Notes under the pieces: generated by a model | Seen by the model: only the letters and a program-made list of their open reading frames with translations | Told to the model about the DNA's origin: nothing | Database searches by the model: none | From: Neurospora tetrasperma FGSC 2508 | Lineage: Eukaryota > Ascomycota > Sordariomycetes > Sordariales > Sordariaceae | Length of the DNA: 64,000 nucleotides | Direction of reading: 5' to 3' | NCBI RefSeq assembly: GCF_000213175.1 | Contig: NW_009799179.1 | Location: 6,867,981-6,931,980, forward strand | Shown: positions 50,346 through 62,798 of the stretch, piece by piece | Position numbering within the stretch: the first letter of the stretch is position 1 | Layout of the letters: every line of letters starts with the position of its first letter | Made by a program: the position numbers and the translations under genes

Positions 50346-53300
50346 ATATATTTTAAATAGATTAATATAATTAATAGCTTTCTAATTTAATATAATAATA
50401 TAAATAGTTTTTAAGTAATTATAATTTTATTTATTATATTTATTTTAATTTTATTAAATATCCTTTCTATTATAAATTACTTTCAGACTAATCTTAAACC
50501 TATTTACAATTAAACGGAAACTAATCCTACTTTAATTTTATCTATAGCTTACAAATTTCTATATTTACTTTAGCCTTTTTAATATTAACTTCAATTTTCC
50601 TAGCCTCTACTTTAATTATTTTAATTTCCACTTCAACTTTCTTAGCTTCTAATTCTAAAATTCTAAACCGGCGCTTTTCATTCTTATAATCAAATTATAT
50701 TACTTTAAATTCTAGCCGCTTTCTCTTTTTTTATAAATTTAAGATTAGTTATAGATTAATTTAGGACTAATATTAGACTTATTTGGAAATAATTTTAAAT
50801 AAAGATATTAATACTATTAAAAATTGTCCTTCTAAATTATTCTAAACTAATAAAGAATTTAATCCAATTAAAGGTATAGAAAGTATAATTAAATTTTAAA
50901 AGAATTTATTATTCGAAGAGAAGTATAACGGAGTTAGTATTTACAACGAATCTACTATTAAATTATATATTGGAATAGTAAAATTAATAACCGAATTCTA
51001 TTATTTGTTTAAAGAGAATTAATTCTTATCCTATAAAGGATTAGTATAGGATTAATTGGAAATTAATCTAGAACTAATTAATATACTCAATTTATTATTT
51101 TAATATTAAAACCCTCTTATAAAGTATTTACTCTTAGATTATATCCTATAATTAAAATAAATATTAAACTTTAATTTAATTTCTATATATTGTAAAGTAC
51201 TTATATTTAACCGAACGTTATTAAATAAAATAGAAATTAGTACAAAATTAGTCTAGGGCTAATATAGGATAAGTTTAGTACCTATTTATATATAGTATTA
51301 AATTAATAAAGCGAATACTCTAATTATATAATTATTAGTATAAAATTTTAATAGTATTAATATAAGAACTTATAATATTCTAATATTTAAGGGGCATTTT
51401 TGAATAGGTTGGATTGAAATTAATTTAAATAGTTAGAGCTATTTTATATTTTACCTATCCCTAAATCTAAAAATCGTTCGTTATTTAGTATTAGATTAGT
51501 TTTTATTTTATTATAAATTAATTTTAAACCGATCTAAAACCGATCTAAGAAAGGTTTCGGGTAGAAAAGGCTTACCTATAAACTATTAGTAAATTAAAGT
51601 ATAATTATTATAAATACAGTACTCTAAGAGATTTATTATTTATTATTCTAATTATTTATTATATTAAATAAACCTTTATATATTATATTTAAAATATATA
51701 TAGTATAAATAAATATTTCGCTAAACGTAGTATAATTGATTATAATTATATTTATTAAAGTTAGAAAAGTAGTTACTAGAATTTAGATAAATATTAAATT
51801 AGTACTAGACCTATCTAAAATTAGTATTAGATTAGTCGAAAAAGAAATATAGAATAATATTAATTATAACTTTATAATTTTAATTAATAGTAATACTATA
51901 TAACTTATTTCTATAGAAATCTGTCTAATTTACTTTATAACTATATTATCTTCAAAAAATATTAAAAACTATTTAGAAAGTATATTAATATATTAATAGA
52001 ATATTTAAATTAGTTAGAATTCTTATAAAGGGAATAATTATAAATATATTTTATATTAGTTTAAAGTCTTTTTAGGATCGATCTTAAACCGGTTTAAAAT
52101 AGATTTATATATATATTTTATTAAATAAATTTAATATAAGAACCCTAAATTACTTTACAATTATCCTTCTTTAAAAAATATTTATAATTTATATCTAATT
52201 CGAAGGATTTAATTAAACTTCTTTTAAAATATTCAATTTAATCTTTATAAAAGTAAATAATAATAAAATTCTTACTATTATTAAAGAAGTATTAAATATA
52301 CTAAAGATATATTAGTAACCGATTAAAGACCGGTCTAAAATTTATATTAGACTAGTCTCGGATAAATTAAAGATATTTATACAATTTAAATTATATTTAT
52401 ATTTAACCTACTACTAATATACAATTATAATACTAAAAGAACTAAATAATTAATAAATAGTTTTATATTTATTAATAAAAAGTTATATCCTTTTAATATT
52501 ATTATAATTTAGGTATAATTTATTAAAGGTAAATTTATTTTAATTTGTAAAATATTTTTAAAAGAATAGATTTCGAATAAATTTAATTATAAAAGATAAT
52601 ATTAATTACAAACCGGTCTAAAATTAAATTAGGATCGTTCTAAGATTTATTATAAATTTACTCTAAGTAATATTCAGATTCTTAATCCGGTTAAAAATAT
52701 AAAAAATCTCCTTATAAATTCTCCTTAGTATTTTAGAAGGTAGAGGATAAGGGTAGTAATAAAAATTATAAAAAGTAAGAATAATATAAGGAATATACTT
52801 TTAATTTAATAGGATAAAGTAATTTTATACTACTTTATAATTAATAAAGTATATTATATTCCCTTAACTTTAAAGCTAATTAATACCTAAATATAAATTA
52901 ATTTTTAATTAATTTAGGACCGATCCGATATTAATCCAGTATAAATATATATTATAAAGCTTCTAACGCTAGGTATTTAAAGACTATTTACTATAATTCT
53001 CCTTATAAACTACTTTTAATTATATATTTACCCTATTAAAGATAGGCTTTATTAATACCCAAAAAGAATAAAACTTTATAAGGATATCCTACTTTTAGTA
53101 GCCTTATATACTACTTTTCTAATTACTACATTTTAGTAAATAAATAAATTGACTATCCTAACGACCTTATTAAAAAATTAATTAAGGATTAGTTTAAAAC
53201 TGATATATAATAAATATAATTTATAATAAAATTATATTAAGTAAGGCGGTAATTATTAGTAAGTATAAAATATCTAGTTTTATATTAATTTTTAATAGAT

Positions 53301-54339
53301 ACTAAAATATATTTATAAAATTAATTAATTAAATTATAATAATAATATTAAATAAATTTAAAATTAGTTTAAGACCGGTTTATAATAGGAAAAGGATTAA
53401 TCTTATAATATTACTTAATTCCCTATTAGACTATTATTTCTAATTATCCGAATCTAGGATCCGATTTGAATAGCTTCTTTATTAATCTTATAAGAATTTC
53501 CATTCTTATATAAATTCTAAATATATAAATTTAAATATTTATAATATTTAAGCCTTATATAATTTAAAATAAAGTAGTAATAAGGAGTTCTATTTAAAAA
53601 AAATAAAATTAGTAAGCTTTTTACCCCCTATTTATTTATTATAATATTAAAATTGTTAGATTTGTATTAGATTTCTAATTGAGAAAAGATAGGTTTTGGA
53701 TTAGTATAGGACAAATTTGGGATTTATCTAAAATAGGTTCAATTTATATTTTAGTATAGTTTTTTAATTAAATTAGGTATTAAGGCTTTTATATTTATTA
53801 TATAACTAATTCTATTAATTAATATTTTTAAATATTTAGAAAGTATTAATATATAAATTAATTGTTCAATTTCAATTGCCTATTTAAAATTCTTTCTATT
53901 TGATAATATATAGTATAGGCCAACCTTATTAACTTAGGATTATTAAATTAATATTAATTGAAATTTATTTAGTATTAGTTTTAGATAGGTCTAGAACCGA
54001 TTGTAAATTAGAAAGTAAATTTATTAGGTTATAGAAAATTAGGATTAGCTTTAGTATATTATTTTCAATAATAACCTTATATTAATTCGGTTCGGTTATA
54101 ATAGATTTAAGAAGGGCCTTTTCTTTAATAGAATTATTCTACTTAATAATAGGAGTAAATTAGGGATTAATTTTTAATACGTCCGGTAAAATATTATTAA
54201 TAAATATAAAAGAAGTATATAAGTTAAAGGTAATAGAAGATATAATAAGAATTAATTTTAGATTTGTATTAAATTAGTTCTAAATAAATATACTATAAAT
54301 AAAAATATATAAAATATATAAGATATTTAAGAAAAATAA

Positions 54340-54373
54340 AGAGGAGGGGGGGGAGGGGGGGGGGGGGGGGGGG
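54340..54373. other. Poly-G contig end
   Basis: A run of G with rare A directly before the N gap, in otherwise AT-rich sequence. It is probably a no-signal read artefact, similar to 34098-34127. Confidence 0.75.
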
Positions 54374-55254
54374 NNNNNNNNNNNNNNNNNNNNNNNNNNN
54401 NNNNNNNNNNNNNNNNNNNNNNNNNNNNNNNNNNNNNNNNNNNNNNNNNNNNNNNNNNNNNNNNNNNNNNNNNNNNNNNNNNNNNNNNNNNNNNNNNNNN
54501 NNNNNNNNNNNNNNNNNNNNNNNNNNNNNNNNNNNNNNNNNNNNNNNNNNNNNNNNNNNNNNNNNNNNNNNNNNNNNNNNNNNNNNNNNNNNNNNNNNNN
54601 NNNNNNNNNNNNNNNNNNNNNNNNNNNNNNNNNNNNNNNNNNNNNNNNNNNNNNNNNNNNNNNNNNNNNNNNNNNNNNNNNNNNNNNNNNNNNNNNNNNN
54701 NNNNNNNNNNNNNNNNNNNNNNNNNNNNNNNNNNNNNNNNNNNNNNNNNNNNNNNNNNNNNNNNNNNNNNNNNNNNNNNNNNNNNNNNNNNNNNNNNNNN
54801 NNNNNNNNNNNNNNNNNNNNNNNNNNNNNNNNNNNNNNNNNNNNNNNNNNNNNNNNNNNNNNNNNNNNNNNNNNNNNNNNNNNNNNNNNNNNNNNNNNNN
54901 NNNNNNNNNNNNNNNNNNNNNNNNNNNNNNNNNNNNNNNNNNNNNNNNNNNNNNNNNNNNNNNNNNNNNNNNNNNNNNNNNNNNNNNNNNNNNNNNNNNN
55001 NNNNNNNNNNNNNNNNNNNNNNNNNNNNNNNNNNNNNNNNNNNNNNNNNNNNNNNNNNNNNNNNNNNNNNNNNNNNNNNNNNNNNNNNNNNNNNNNNNNN
55101 NNNNNNNNNNNNNNNNNNNNNNNNNNNNNNNNNNNNNNNNNNNNNNNNNNNNNNNNNNNNNNNNNNNNNNNNNNNNNNNNNNNNNNNNNNNNNNNNNNNN
55201 NNNNNNNNNNNNNNNNNNNNNNNNNNNNNNNNNNNNNNNNNNNNNNNNNNNNNN
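54374..55254. other. Assembly gap (881 N) inside the large element
   Basis: Run of N; sequence on both sides is AT-rich element DNA, so the gap lies inside the element and its true length is uncertain. Confidence 0.98.
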
Positions 55255-56169
55255 GGAATTATATAAGTAAAAAATATTATATAAATTAGGTTAAATATAA
55301 TTCGTTTATTATTCTATAGATTAATTTTTAACTAATTTATAATTATATTTTAATAGATCCTAGACTAATCCCGGACCAAATATAAATATAAATTAAATAG
55401 GAATACTCTAATATTACTCCCGAACTACTACCTTTCTTTTATAGGTTAATAAATAGGTAGGGCCTTTTAAGGCTATATTATAATTATTTTACCTTCTAGT
55501 ATTAGATTGTAAATTAATATTAAACTAATCCGGAACTTATTTTAATTCGATTCTCCTCCGTTTAGTACTTTCTTATACTTTTTAAGGATAAATATAGTAG
55601 TATTACTATATTTTACAAGAAGGTTATATATAGTAAGAGGGTAGAGGGCTTAAAATAAATTAAAATTAATTCTATTTTAATTTAGGATAAATTAAATACT
55701 TATATATTTAACTTTCTCTATTATAAATAATATAACTAAAGGTATTTATATAATCTCCTTCCTAATTATAAAATAAAAATACCTACTATTTTATTAAATA
55801 TAAATAAAATTATAAAAGTAATTAGTATATTATTAGTATATTAATTATAAATAGGTTTAAAATTAATTAATAATTATTTACTTAACCCTTTTTCGAATTA
55901 TTTTCAAAGTAAATTATTTCGAAAATCGGTTGGAATATACTATTCTCTTTATAAATATAGAGAATATTCGGATTTATTATAGTTGGTATATATTTGGAAG
56001 TAGTAAAACTAATTTTAAATTAGTTTAGAACGGGTCCTACCTTTCTAGGGGGTATTAATAGGCTAGGGGTAATAGAATTTATTATAAATTAATTTTATAT
56101 AAGTTTTATATTAATATAGAGAAGTAAGGAGTTAGGGGGGGGTAGGATTTATATTTATAGGGCGAACCG

Positions 56170-56710
56170 GTGAATTAGGAATAGTAGGATTAGTTATAAA
56201 TAAATTCTAAACCGGTCCGGTATTAGTAATATAAGGAAGTAAAGTAAGGGTAATAAAATTAATTGTAAATAAATTTTAAACTAGTTTGGTATTAATAATA
56301 CGAAGTAGTAAAATAAGGGTAGTAAAATTAATTGCGGATAAGTTTTAAACCGGTCTAATATTAATAATATAAGGAGGTAAGGCAAGGGTAATAGGATTGG
56401 TCGCGGATAAATTTTAAACCGGTCCGGTATTAGTAATACGAGGAGGTAAAGTAGGGGCAGTAGGATTAGTCGTAGACAAGTCCTAAACTAGTTTAATATT
56501 AATAATATAAGGAGGTAAAGTAGGGACAATAGAATTAGTTACAAACAAGTCCTAAACTGGTCCGGTATTAATAATACGAAAAAGTAAAGTAGGGGTAGTA
56601 AGATTAGTTATAAATAAATCCTAAACCGGTCCGGTATTAGTAATATAAAGAGGTAAGGCAAGGGTAGTAAAATTAATTATAAATAAATTTTAAACTAGTC
56701 TAATATCGAT
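56170..56710 (+). repeat. 69-bp tandem array, about eight units
   Basis: Units of about 69 bp with landmarks ACCGGTCCGGTATTAGTAAT and GAGGTAAAGTAGGGGTAGTA, separated mostly by C/T and G/A differences. It retains more G and C than its surroundings. The period is a multiple of three, so origin from a coding repeat is possible but unproven. Confidence 0.83.
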
Positions 56711-58276
56711 CTAAGGAATTAATAAACTATTTCTATAGTTATATTAAATAATTCCTATATTTTTAACGGCGATTAGTAGTTTAGGGATAGTAAAATCAAA
56801 ATTTATAGGGAGAGAATTATTTAATCGATCGGCGAATTTTAGGAAAATATTCATCTCCCAATTTAGTAGTATAAAATAACCGAACTCTTCTAAATTCAAA
56901 TTATAATTAATCTTAAATTAATTTATAATTAATACTATATTTTAATTGAAATTATACAAATAATATTAGAAAGTAACTATAATTAGAGACGAATAGTTGT
57001 AAGGAGTATTGTTATTTAATATAGATTTATAATTAATTTTAAATTAATCCTCTACCGGTAATTAAACGTTTAAAGGTAATATATATTCTCTATCGTTTAT
57101 TTCTATATCTTCTATATTCTTACTACCCTTAATTCCTATTTTCTCTTTTTCTTTTTCTTTTTTTATTACCCTCTTTTAGTTTTATCTTTCGATAGCTACT
57201 TTCTTCAGCTCTTTTAATACTACCTTTCGAATAAGGAAAGCCTTATAATATTTAATAAGGGAGTTGTAAAAAGCTATAATAGATTAATTTATAATTTATC
57301 TATAACTTATTTAGAATCGATTTTATATCTACTATTTTATAATTTATATTAAGTATTAACCTATAGGCCTTTCTAACAACTCTATTCTTATTAATAGTAT
57401 TCTACGAAGTAATTTTATACGGTTTACCTTCTATATTAAAATAATATTTAATATATTTAATAAATATACTTCGAGAAGAGAATTACAATTATATTAATTA
57501 GTAATTAGTTCTAAACAAATTAATTTATAAATTTATTATTATTTACTATATATTAATAGAATACCTTTCCTTTAATAAAAGTCCAATAGTATACTTTACT
57601 AATATAAATTACTAACTTTCTATTCTGAAGTTTTAAGGTTAAAAATCTATTAAGGATCGGTTTAGAATTAAATATAAATTAAAATTTATTTTATTAATTT
57701 TAAATAGAAGAAGACCCTTCAATCTTTTACTATTAGTACCGTCAAAGTAACGTTTAAAAGTATTTAACTATTAGTACTTTAGTATTATAGTAAATAAAGG
57801 TAGTAACTAGTAAGAAAGAAAGATAAAGAAAGAATAATAAGGAAATAGATCTTAAAAAGAGTAAAGAAATATCCTAACTCAATCTGGGATTAATCTTAAA
57901 TTTATATATATTTTATCCTACTTATTAAGTATAGTAACTAAATAGAGACTTATCTAAGGTTAGTATAATTATTTTCGTTTATTTATATATTTGTTTGCTC
58001 TAGTGAGTTGTAGTGTAAAAAAGCAAATTTATAAAAAACTTATATTAGATAGGTCCTAAACCGGTCCCGGATTAGTCTAGAATTTATTATAAACCGACGT
58101 ATATATAATATAATATAAATATAGAAATTGAGGTAAGGATTTAAATTGAGTAAGGTGTAAGTTGTAAATTAGTCTAGAATATATCCTTAATTAATCTACT
58201 TAGTAAGTAAGGTTACTCTTTGAATTTAAATAATTGTTAGAGAAGTATAGTAAGAATATACATTTCTATATACGTT

Positions 58277-58346
58277 ATAGCGCTCCGATTGTGGTCCGAG
58301 GTCTGTCTTGGCGTAGTCTTAGCGCTCCGATTTTGGTCCGAGGTTA
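58277..58346 (-). repeat. Subterminal direct repeat at the right end
   Basis: Two near-identical ~28-bp copies beginning TAGCGCTCCGATT and continuing .TGGTCCGAGGT, about 42 bases apart (about 58278 and 58320). The outer copy is part of the terminal inverted repeat. The left end has only one copy. Confidence 0.85.
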
Positions 58347-58366
58347 GACCCATGTGTGAGGTGATC
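58304..58366 (-). repeat. Right inverted repeat of the large element
   Basis: Reverse complement of 44711-44773 with 7 mismatches in 63 bases. Confidence 0.92.
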
Positions 58367-58375
58367 TAGTAACTT

Positions 58376-58384
58376 ACTCGACTC
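58376..58384 (+). repeat. 9-bp target-site duplication ACTCGACTC, right
   Basis: Exact copy of 44693-44701, 9 bases outside the inverted-repeat core, as on the left. Confidence 0.78.
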
Positions 58385-61300
58385 CGCCTATCGCTCACGA
58401 CGTTCCCATGTGTTGCTGCCCTTGTCCCTGCCCGTTGCAGTTGGAGTCCCTGCTCGTCCCTGCTTGCGGGAAGGAGCCACTTCGACTTATAAAGCTCCAT
58501 TCTGCAAGTCGCAACCGCCAGGCTATGGCACTATCGGGCACTAACACAGTGAATTAAAGTGGATGAGATTCAAAACAACTTGAACCCTACGGCTTAGGAG
58601 AAGAAGAGGATGCCTCTACGCAGGTAAATGTCAATGAGATACATACCTATGACTAGAAGTACCTAACTCCCGTCAGTGTGAAGTTTGTCGAATCGTGATG
58701 CCAGGGATCTCATCTCAAAAGGACTATTAGGGGACAGTTCATCATGAGGTTATTACCTATAGGCAGCCAGACAACAAGCTATACCTCTAGCCTTCAAATT
58801 CAGTTTGGGAAAAATGAAAGTAGGTACTGCACAGTACCTACCTACCTATTCTACCTTACTGTGCCTCTATGCAGTAATGAAGCACCTAATAAAGAGGATG
58901 GCATGAACCTGCAAAAGTGACAGTTGCTGCCGCACCTTCATCAACGGGACTCCGTCGCAAAGGTGCCAAGGGCACTGCGTGGTCCTTTCTATGCTGAAAA
59001 AGAGTCTCTCTTGGGTGGTGGTGATAAATGTTGCTCAACCACAACCAAATGTGGCAGAGTCGCAGTGTTCTTTTGCCCACGGAACCGACAGCCTGCATGT
59101 GGTGGTGACAGGCTCCGGCGCTTAAGCATGCAGTGAGGGAAGTTGAGCTCGCTTTGGTGGCCACTCAGCATCCAACGCCCAAAAGCCCCACTTCACGTTC
59201 GAGGGGCAGGCTCTGGGCCAATCAGATCGCCCAAAGTGCTCTCTTCGGGGGCACATCAATCGGCATCAGAACTGAAGTGTGTGTCCGCCGCGTTCCCAAC
59301 CTGCTGGTCGCTGTTCCATGATCTGGTGTCTCCTTGGGAGTCTGTATGGCCAATGGCGAGGTGGTGCAAGATCTGCCTTGAGACCGACCTTCCTTTAGGT
59401 ATGACAGAACGATCCCAACTTGTGTTGAGAAGGAGACAGACCATGAATGATAAAAATTCGAGACATCCCGTGCCTACATACTTACTATCAGCAAATTTCA
59501 CTTAGTTACCAAAACCGAGAAACAGTGGTGTGTTCGTTACGACTAGCGCGGAGCTTCAACATGCACTTTACTTATACAACTCAACCACCATTCCACCAAA
59601 TTTGATACAAGAAGCTGGTATCAACCAGATACATTTCGTTTGGACGCTTTATGGAATCTGAATTCAAATTTCAGTTTTGATTTGGTTGTCCCGTTCTTCT
59701 CTGTGCATCTTTGCAGACTCCTGTCGCGAGAGCCGCGCGAACAAACCAGCATTGTACTGTCACTTATGTAGACGCAAAGAGTGAGCCGCATCTGGCACAG
59801 TGTTTCTGACATCCCCCGATCTGTACCGTTTGCAGCATATCGCGGATAATGCCTATATTTCCTTGAACTACTTTCCCTGAAGGACCCGAAAAGCCCGGCA
59901 CACGACTATTACAATACAGTGCAGTTAACGGTTTGCATCTCAAGGCTGAAAGTACCGTTGAGACCGGACCTCGTTCATGAGCAAGATGTGCCACACTGTA
60001 CTGACGACTGAACTTGTCGAGGGGTTTCTTGGCTTGAGGCTTGCCCTAAATCATCGGCCTCTTGGGGCCTTCCCCGGGGAAAGGATGCCCACTGCTGGTC
60101 CAATCGGCAGCTGTGTTCTTGTACAATGCATCGAAAGAATGAATCCTCCAGAACATGACCTAGACCGTTGTTATAGGGCAAGGATTTGAGTATCGGAAGT
60201 TCAAACGCTCATCTGGCTGGCCAAAAAGGTCGCTATACTGGCGGAGTGTTATGGAATCTTTTGGTATCAATACCCTTCTTAGGCAGCACCGCCCGAACGG
60301 TTTCCAATTCCGGCGTGGCATAGGCAAAGTGAAAATGAGCCCAGGTTTTTGCAACCGGCATCTCAGGGCTGTTTTTATGCTGGGCTCGGCGGTTAGAGGG
60401 AACTGATATTGGTGATAATTTTCCCTACTCATGGTTCTCATGCTTCGAAACGAAACTGGCTCGCCAGCTAGGTTCTTGCCCTTGAACCATACACTCGGGT
60501 CCAGATAACGTGCAAACGGTTGCGGGAAAAGTTGTTGAACAGGGAAGCAATTCATGAGGGGCCGGTTCGGGCATTTGGAAGAGAGTTCATCACCCTGTGA
60601 TGGATCCGCAAATTAGCTGCTTGGCGGTCGGTGTGACCCAACCCAACCCTTTTTACCAGGGAAACCCATGGCTCATCAAAGCGCCAGGATCTCCACTCTC
60701 AGAGAGGGTGTTCATCGATTCCTGGTAGACTTTGCGCGATCACCCCGGATTTCACAAGCAAGCAACTCTCCACTTGCACTCCGGACCGCGTTTGTGAGAC
60801 TTCAAAAAATTGTTTTACGGTTCCGCGCGGAAAGCTCAACCCCCAGAAATCGGGATGAATTCGGAGCGAAGCTTGAGAGATGGTGACTGCAAGCATTAGA
60901 TGTGCCGAAGTCTCCCATCTCGATTAGTGAAGGAATAATGCTCTGCTTTTCCAAAGGTAACTGGATCTTACCTGCAGCCACATCAAGACGAAGAAGAAGC
61001 CACTACGCCAATTTAACTTGCCCAATGTTTGGGGGCGCCGGTCGATAGTGAACACTTGCTGGGATGGATTCGAGACCCAACAACACTGATCCGGTGGTGA
61101 CCAGCTAAAAGATATGGAAAACTGGATGGGGAGACCAACCAAAGGATGGAGACTAGAGACATTGAAGCAAAGTAGCTAATACACAGATATGGTAAAATCA
61201 CTTGAGTATGAACTTCATTCTTTGCTACACCGTCTTGGAAATGAGAACTTACGTGCCATTACTTGTACGGACATGAAGGGTTGGGGGAATAGGTAAGTTG

Positions 61301-62356
61301 TAGACTGACCGGCGATGCAAGTCTACGGCTGGTGGGAGGGTAGGTCCATATCGGTAAAGACAACGTTCAAGTTTAATATTAATCCGAAAGCTCATTTTCT
61401 GGAAATATATTTGCTACCGATGAGCAACGAAAAAGCATCTCTGACCGAGTGGCGTCGAAACCGGGCCTAGGAACAGGGCCAACGCTCGCTTCGCTGCTAC
61501 ATACATACAGTTCGAGTCACTGGACCCGGGCATGGATGAACCGATTATCAGGAATTCGGATGTGGAAGCTACACAGATGAACTTTTCTTAAAGAGAGAGT
61601 TGACCGGGCGCTGAACTTGAAATACTTTGAAAGATATGACGTTCAGCATACACATCTGAGCGAATAGCGTAGGCTATCCCGATGACACCCCAGTCTGTAC
61701 CCATGTCATGGACTGAGACGTGTGATTTAGAAGGCCATGCTACCTTTTGCGAATGTCTCTTGTTCACCAGCGCCATCATCCCTTGCACTGGCTTGATGCC
61801 CCCACAAATTGTAAGGTGCATCCAATCCGAGCGTCGCTTCGTATTCGATCGGTCCAGCCCAGCCGAAGCGGTAGACTTTTCCACCATTCCCAAAAGACAT
61901 CCGAACCCGAGGAGTTGGATACCGCGCAGGCGAGCATGACGGCTTGTGAGTCGTCAATGCAGATAACTAAATGTGGTTGGTTATGACACATCTAGCCACA
62001 CGGAGCAAGTACCAGGTTCCGGCTGAAGACGATGCCTCTCCGTGGTACCACAACCTCTCAACTGTAGTTGCAAACTGAAAAGGTAGCCTGTTATGTCTCG
62101 ACAGAACTTACACCAGAAACAGTTGTCCCAAATGCACCTTGACGCCACAGGTTCCAACCCAAAGAAAAGCACAACCAAATCAAGCTCTTGCTTTCGGCCT
62201 CCTGGATGCGAGATCAGGGCCGCTTCTATACCCTGCCCGGTACAGTTGTCTTGATACTCCCAAACGCCTAATGATCATGCAGTTTTCTCTTGCCGGACGA
62301 TAGAGTAGTCGGCTTGCCCAGTAGTTGATAATGAATTTTTCGACCGCTCGGGCATA
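58385..62356. other. Intergenic stretch right of the large element
   Basis: About 4 kb with normal base composition and no recognisable gene; frames up to about 131 codons (for example - strand 60160-60555) have no motif I know. It contains a 10-bp-arm hairpin at 58820-58841. Confidence 0.5.
58820..58841. repeat. Short perfect inverted repeat
   Basis: GTAGGTACTG and its complement CAGTACCTAC separated by two bases, followed by further CTACCTACC sequence. It resembles the other TAGGTACC palindromes of the intergenic regions. Confidence 0.8.
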
Positions 62357-62798
62357 TTACATCCCCTGCTCCTCGTTGCGTGTCTGCATCTCGATCTTCT
62401 TGACGTTGCGGCCATCGGGAGTATACCTAGAGCGTAGTCAGCCACCAAGGCCCAGCGCGGCGAATCCACAAGAACGTACTTGAGAAGCTTCTCGATGAGG
62501 TCGACGTGGGTCATGACCATGCGACGGCAGCAGTAGCGCTTGAGGCCGAGCTGATCCAGAGCATCACTAATCATCGTCTGTCAGTTGTTGTTGTTTGTAA
62601 ATCGAAAGTCGTTCGTAGATGTCGCATACCCGTCGGTGATCTCCTCGCCATCGATCAGCTGCAGGTATCTCTCCCAGAGATCACCCACCACCTATGTGCC
62701 AAAGTCAGTAACCTTGTTAACGGGTAAATGGCGGAGGAAGCGGGGCGCGTCGCGTCGCGTACCTTGCCGCACGAAAAGCATCGGATTGGAATGATCAT
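62357..62798 (-). CDS. rpb10: RNA polymerase I/II/III subunit RPABC5 (Rpb10)
   Basis: Small zinc-binding subunit shared by all three nuclear RNA polymerases. Four exons give 84 aa: 62763-62798, 62630-62691, 62480-62566 and 62357-62426 (TAA). Introns are 71, 63 and 53 nt with GTACGC, GTATGC and GTACGT donors. The protein starts [20 protein letters not shown], continues [20 protein letters not shown] and [20 protein letters not shown], and ends RNEEQGM. The zinc ligands are visible: the CxxC at residues 7 and 10 and the CC pair at 45-46. It is a little longer than yeast Rpb10 (70 aa) because of a charged C-terminal tail. The ATG is fixed by the invariant MIIP N-terminus. It is divergent from utp17, 377 bp away. 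Confidence 0.97.

Larger units (their letters stand above)
44702..58375. mobile_element. Large RIP-mutated Mutator-like (MULE) DNA element, 13.67 kb
   Basis: A block of very AT-rich sequence bounded by inverted repeats and an exact 9-bp direct repeat (ACTCGACTC). The core inverted repeat is 63 bp (44711-44773 against 58304-58366), with the first 30 bases identical and 56 of 63 matching. The outermost 9 bases differ mostly by transitions. A 9-bp duplication with inverted repeats of this length is the usual signature of Mutator-like elements. The interior lacks any open frame of 60 codons, is nearly free of CpA and TpG over long stretches, and so was heavily RIP-mutated. It contains two tandem arrays, many 11-bp-period arrays and one N gap. 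No transposase can be recognised, so the superfamily rests on the ends alone. Other, nested repeats may be included. Confidence 0.7.

Noticed and set aside
44774-58303. The AT-rich block as centromere or subtelomere
   Set aside because: It is sharply bounded by inverted repeats and a target duplication, lies between ordinary genes and has no telomere repeats.
60160-60555. A 131-codon open frame on the minus strand in the right intergenic region
   Set aside because: No motif, no family resemblance, and overlapping open frames on the opposite strand.
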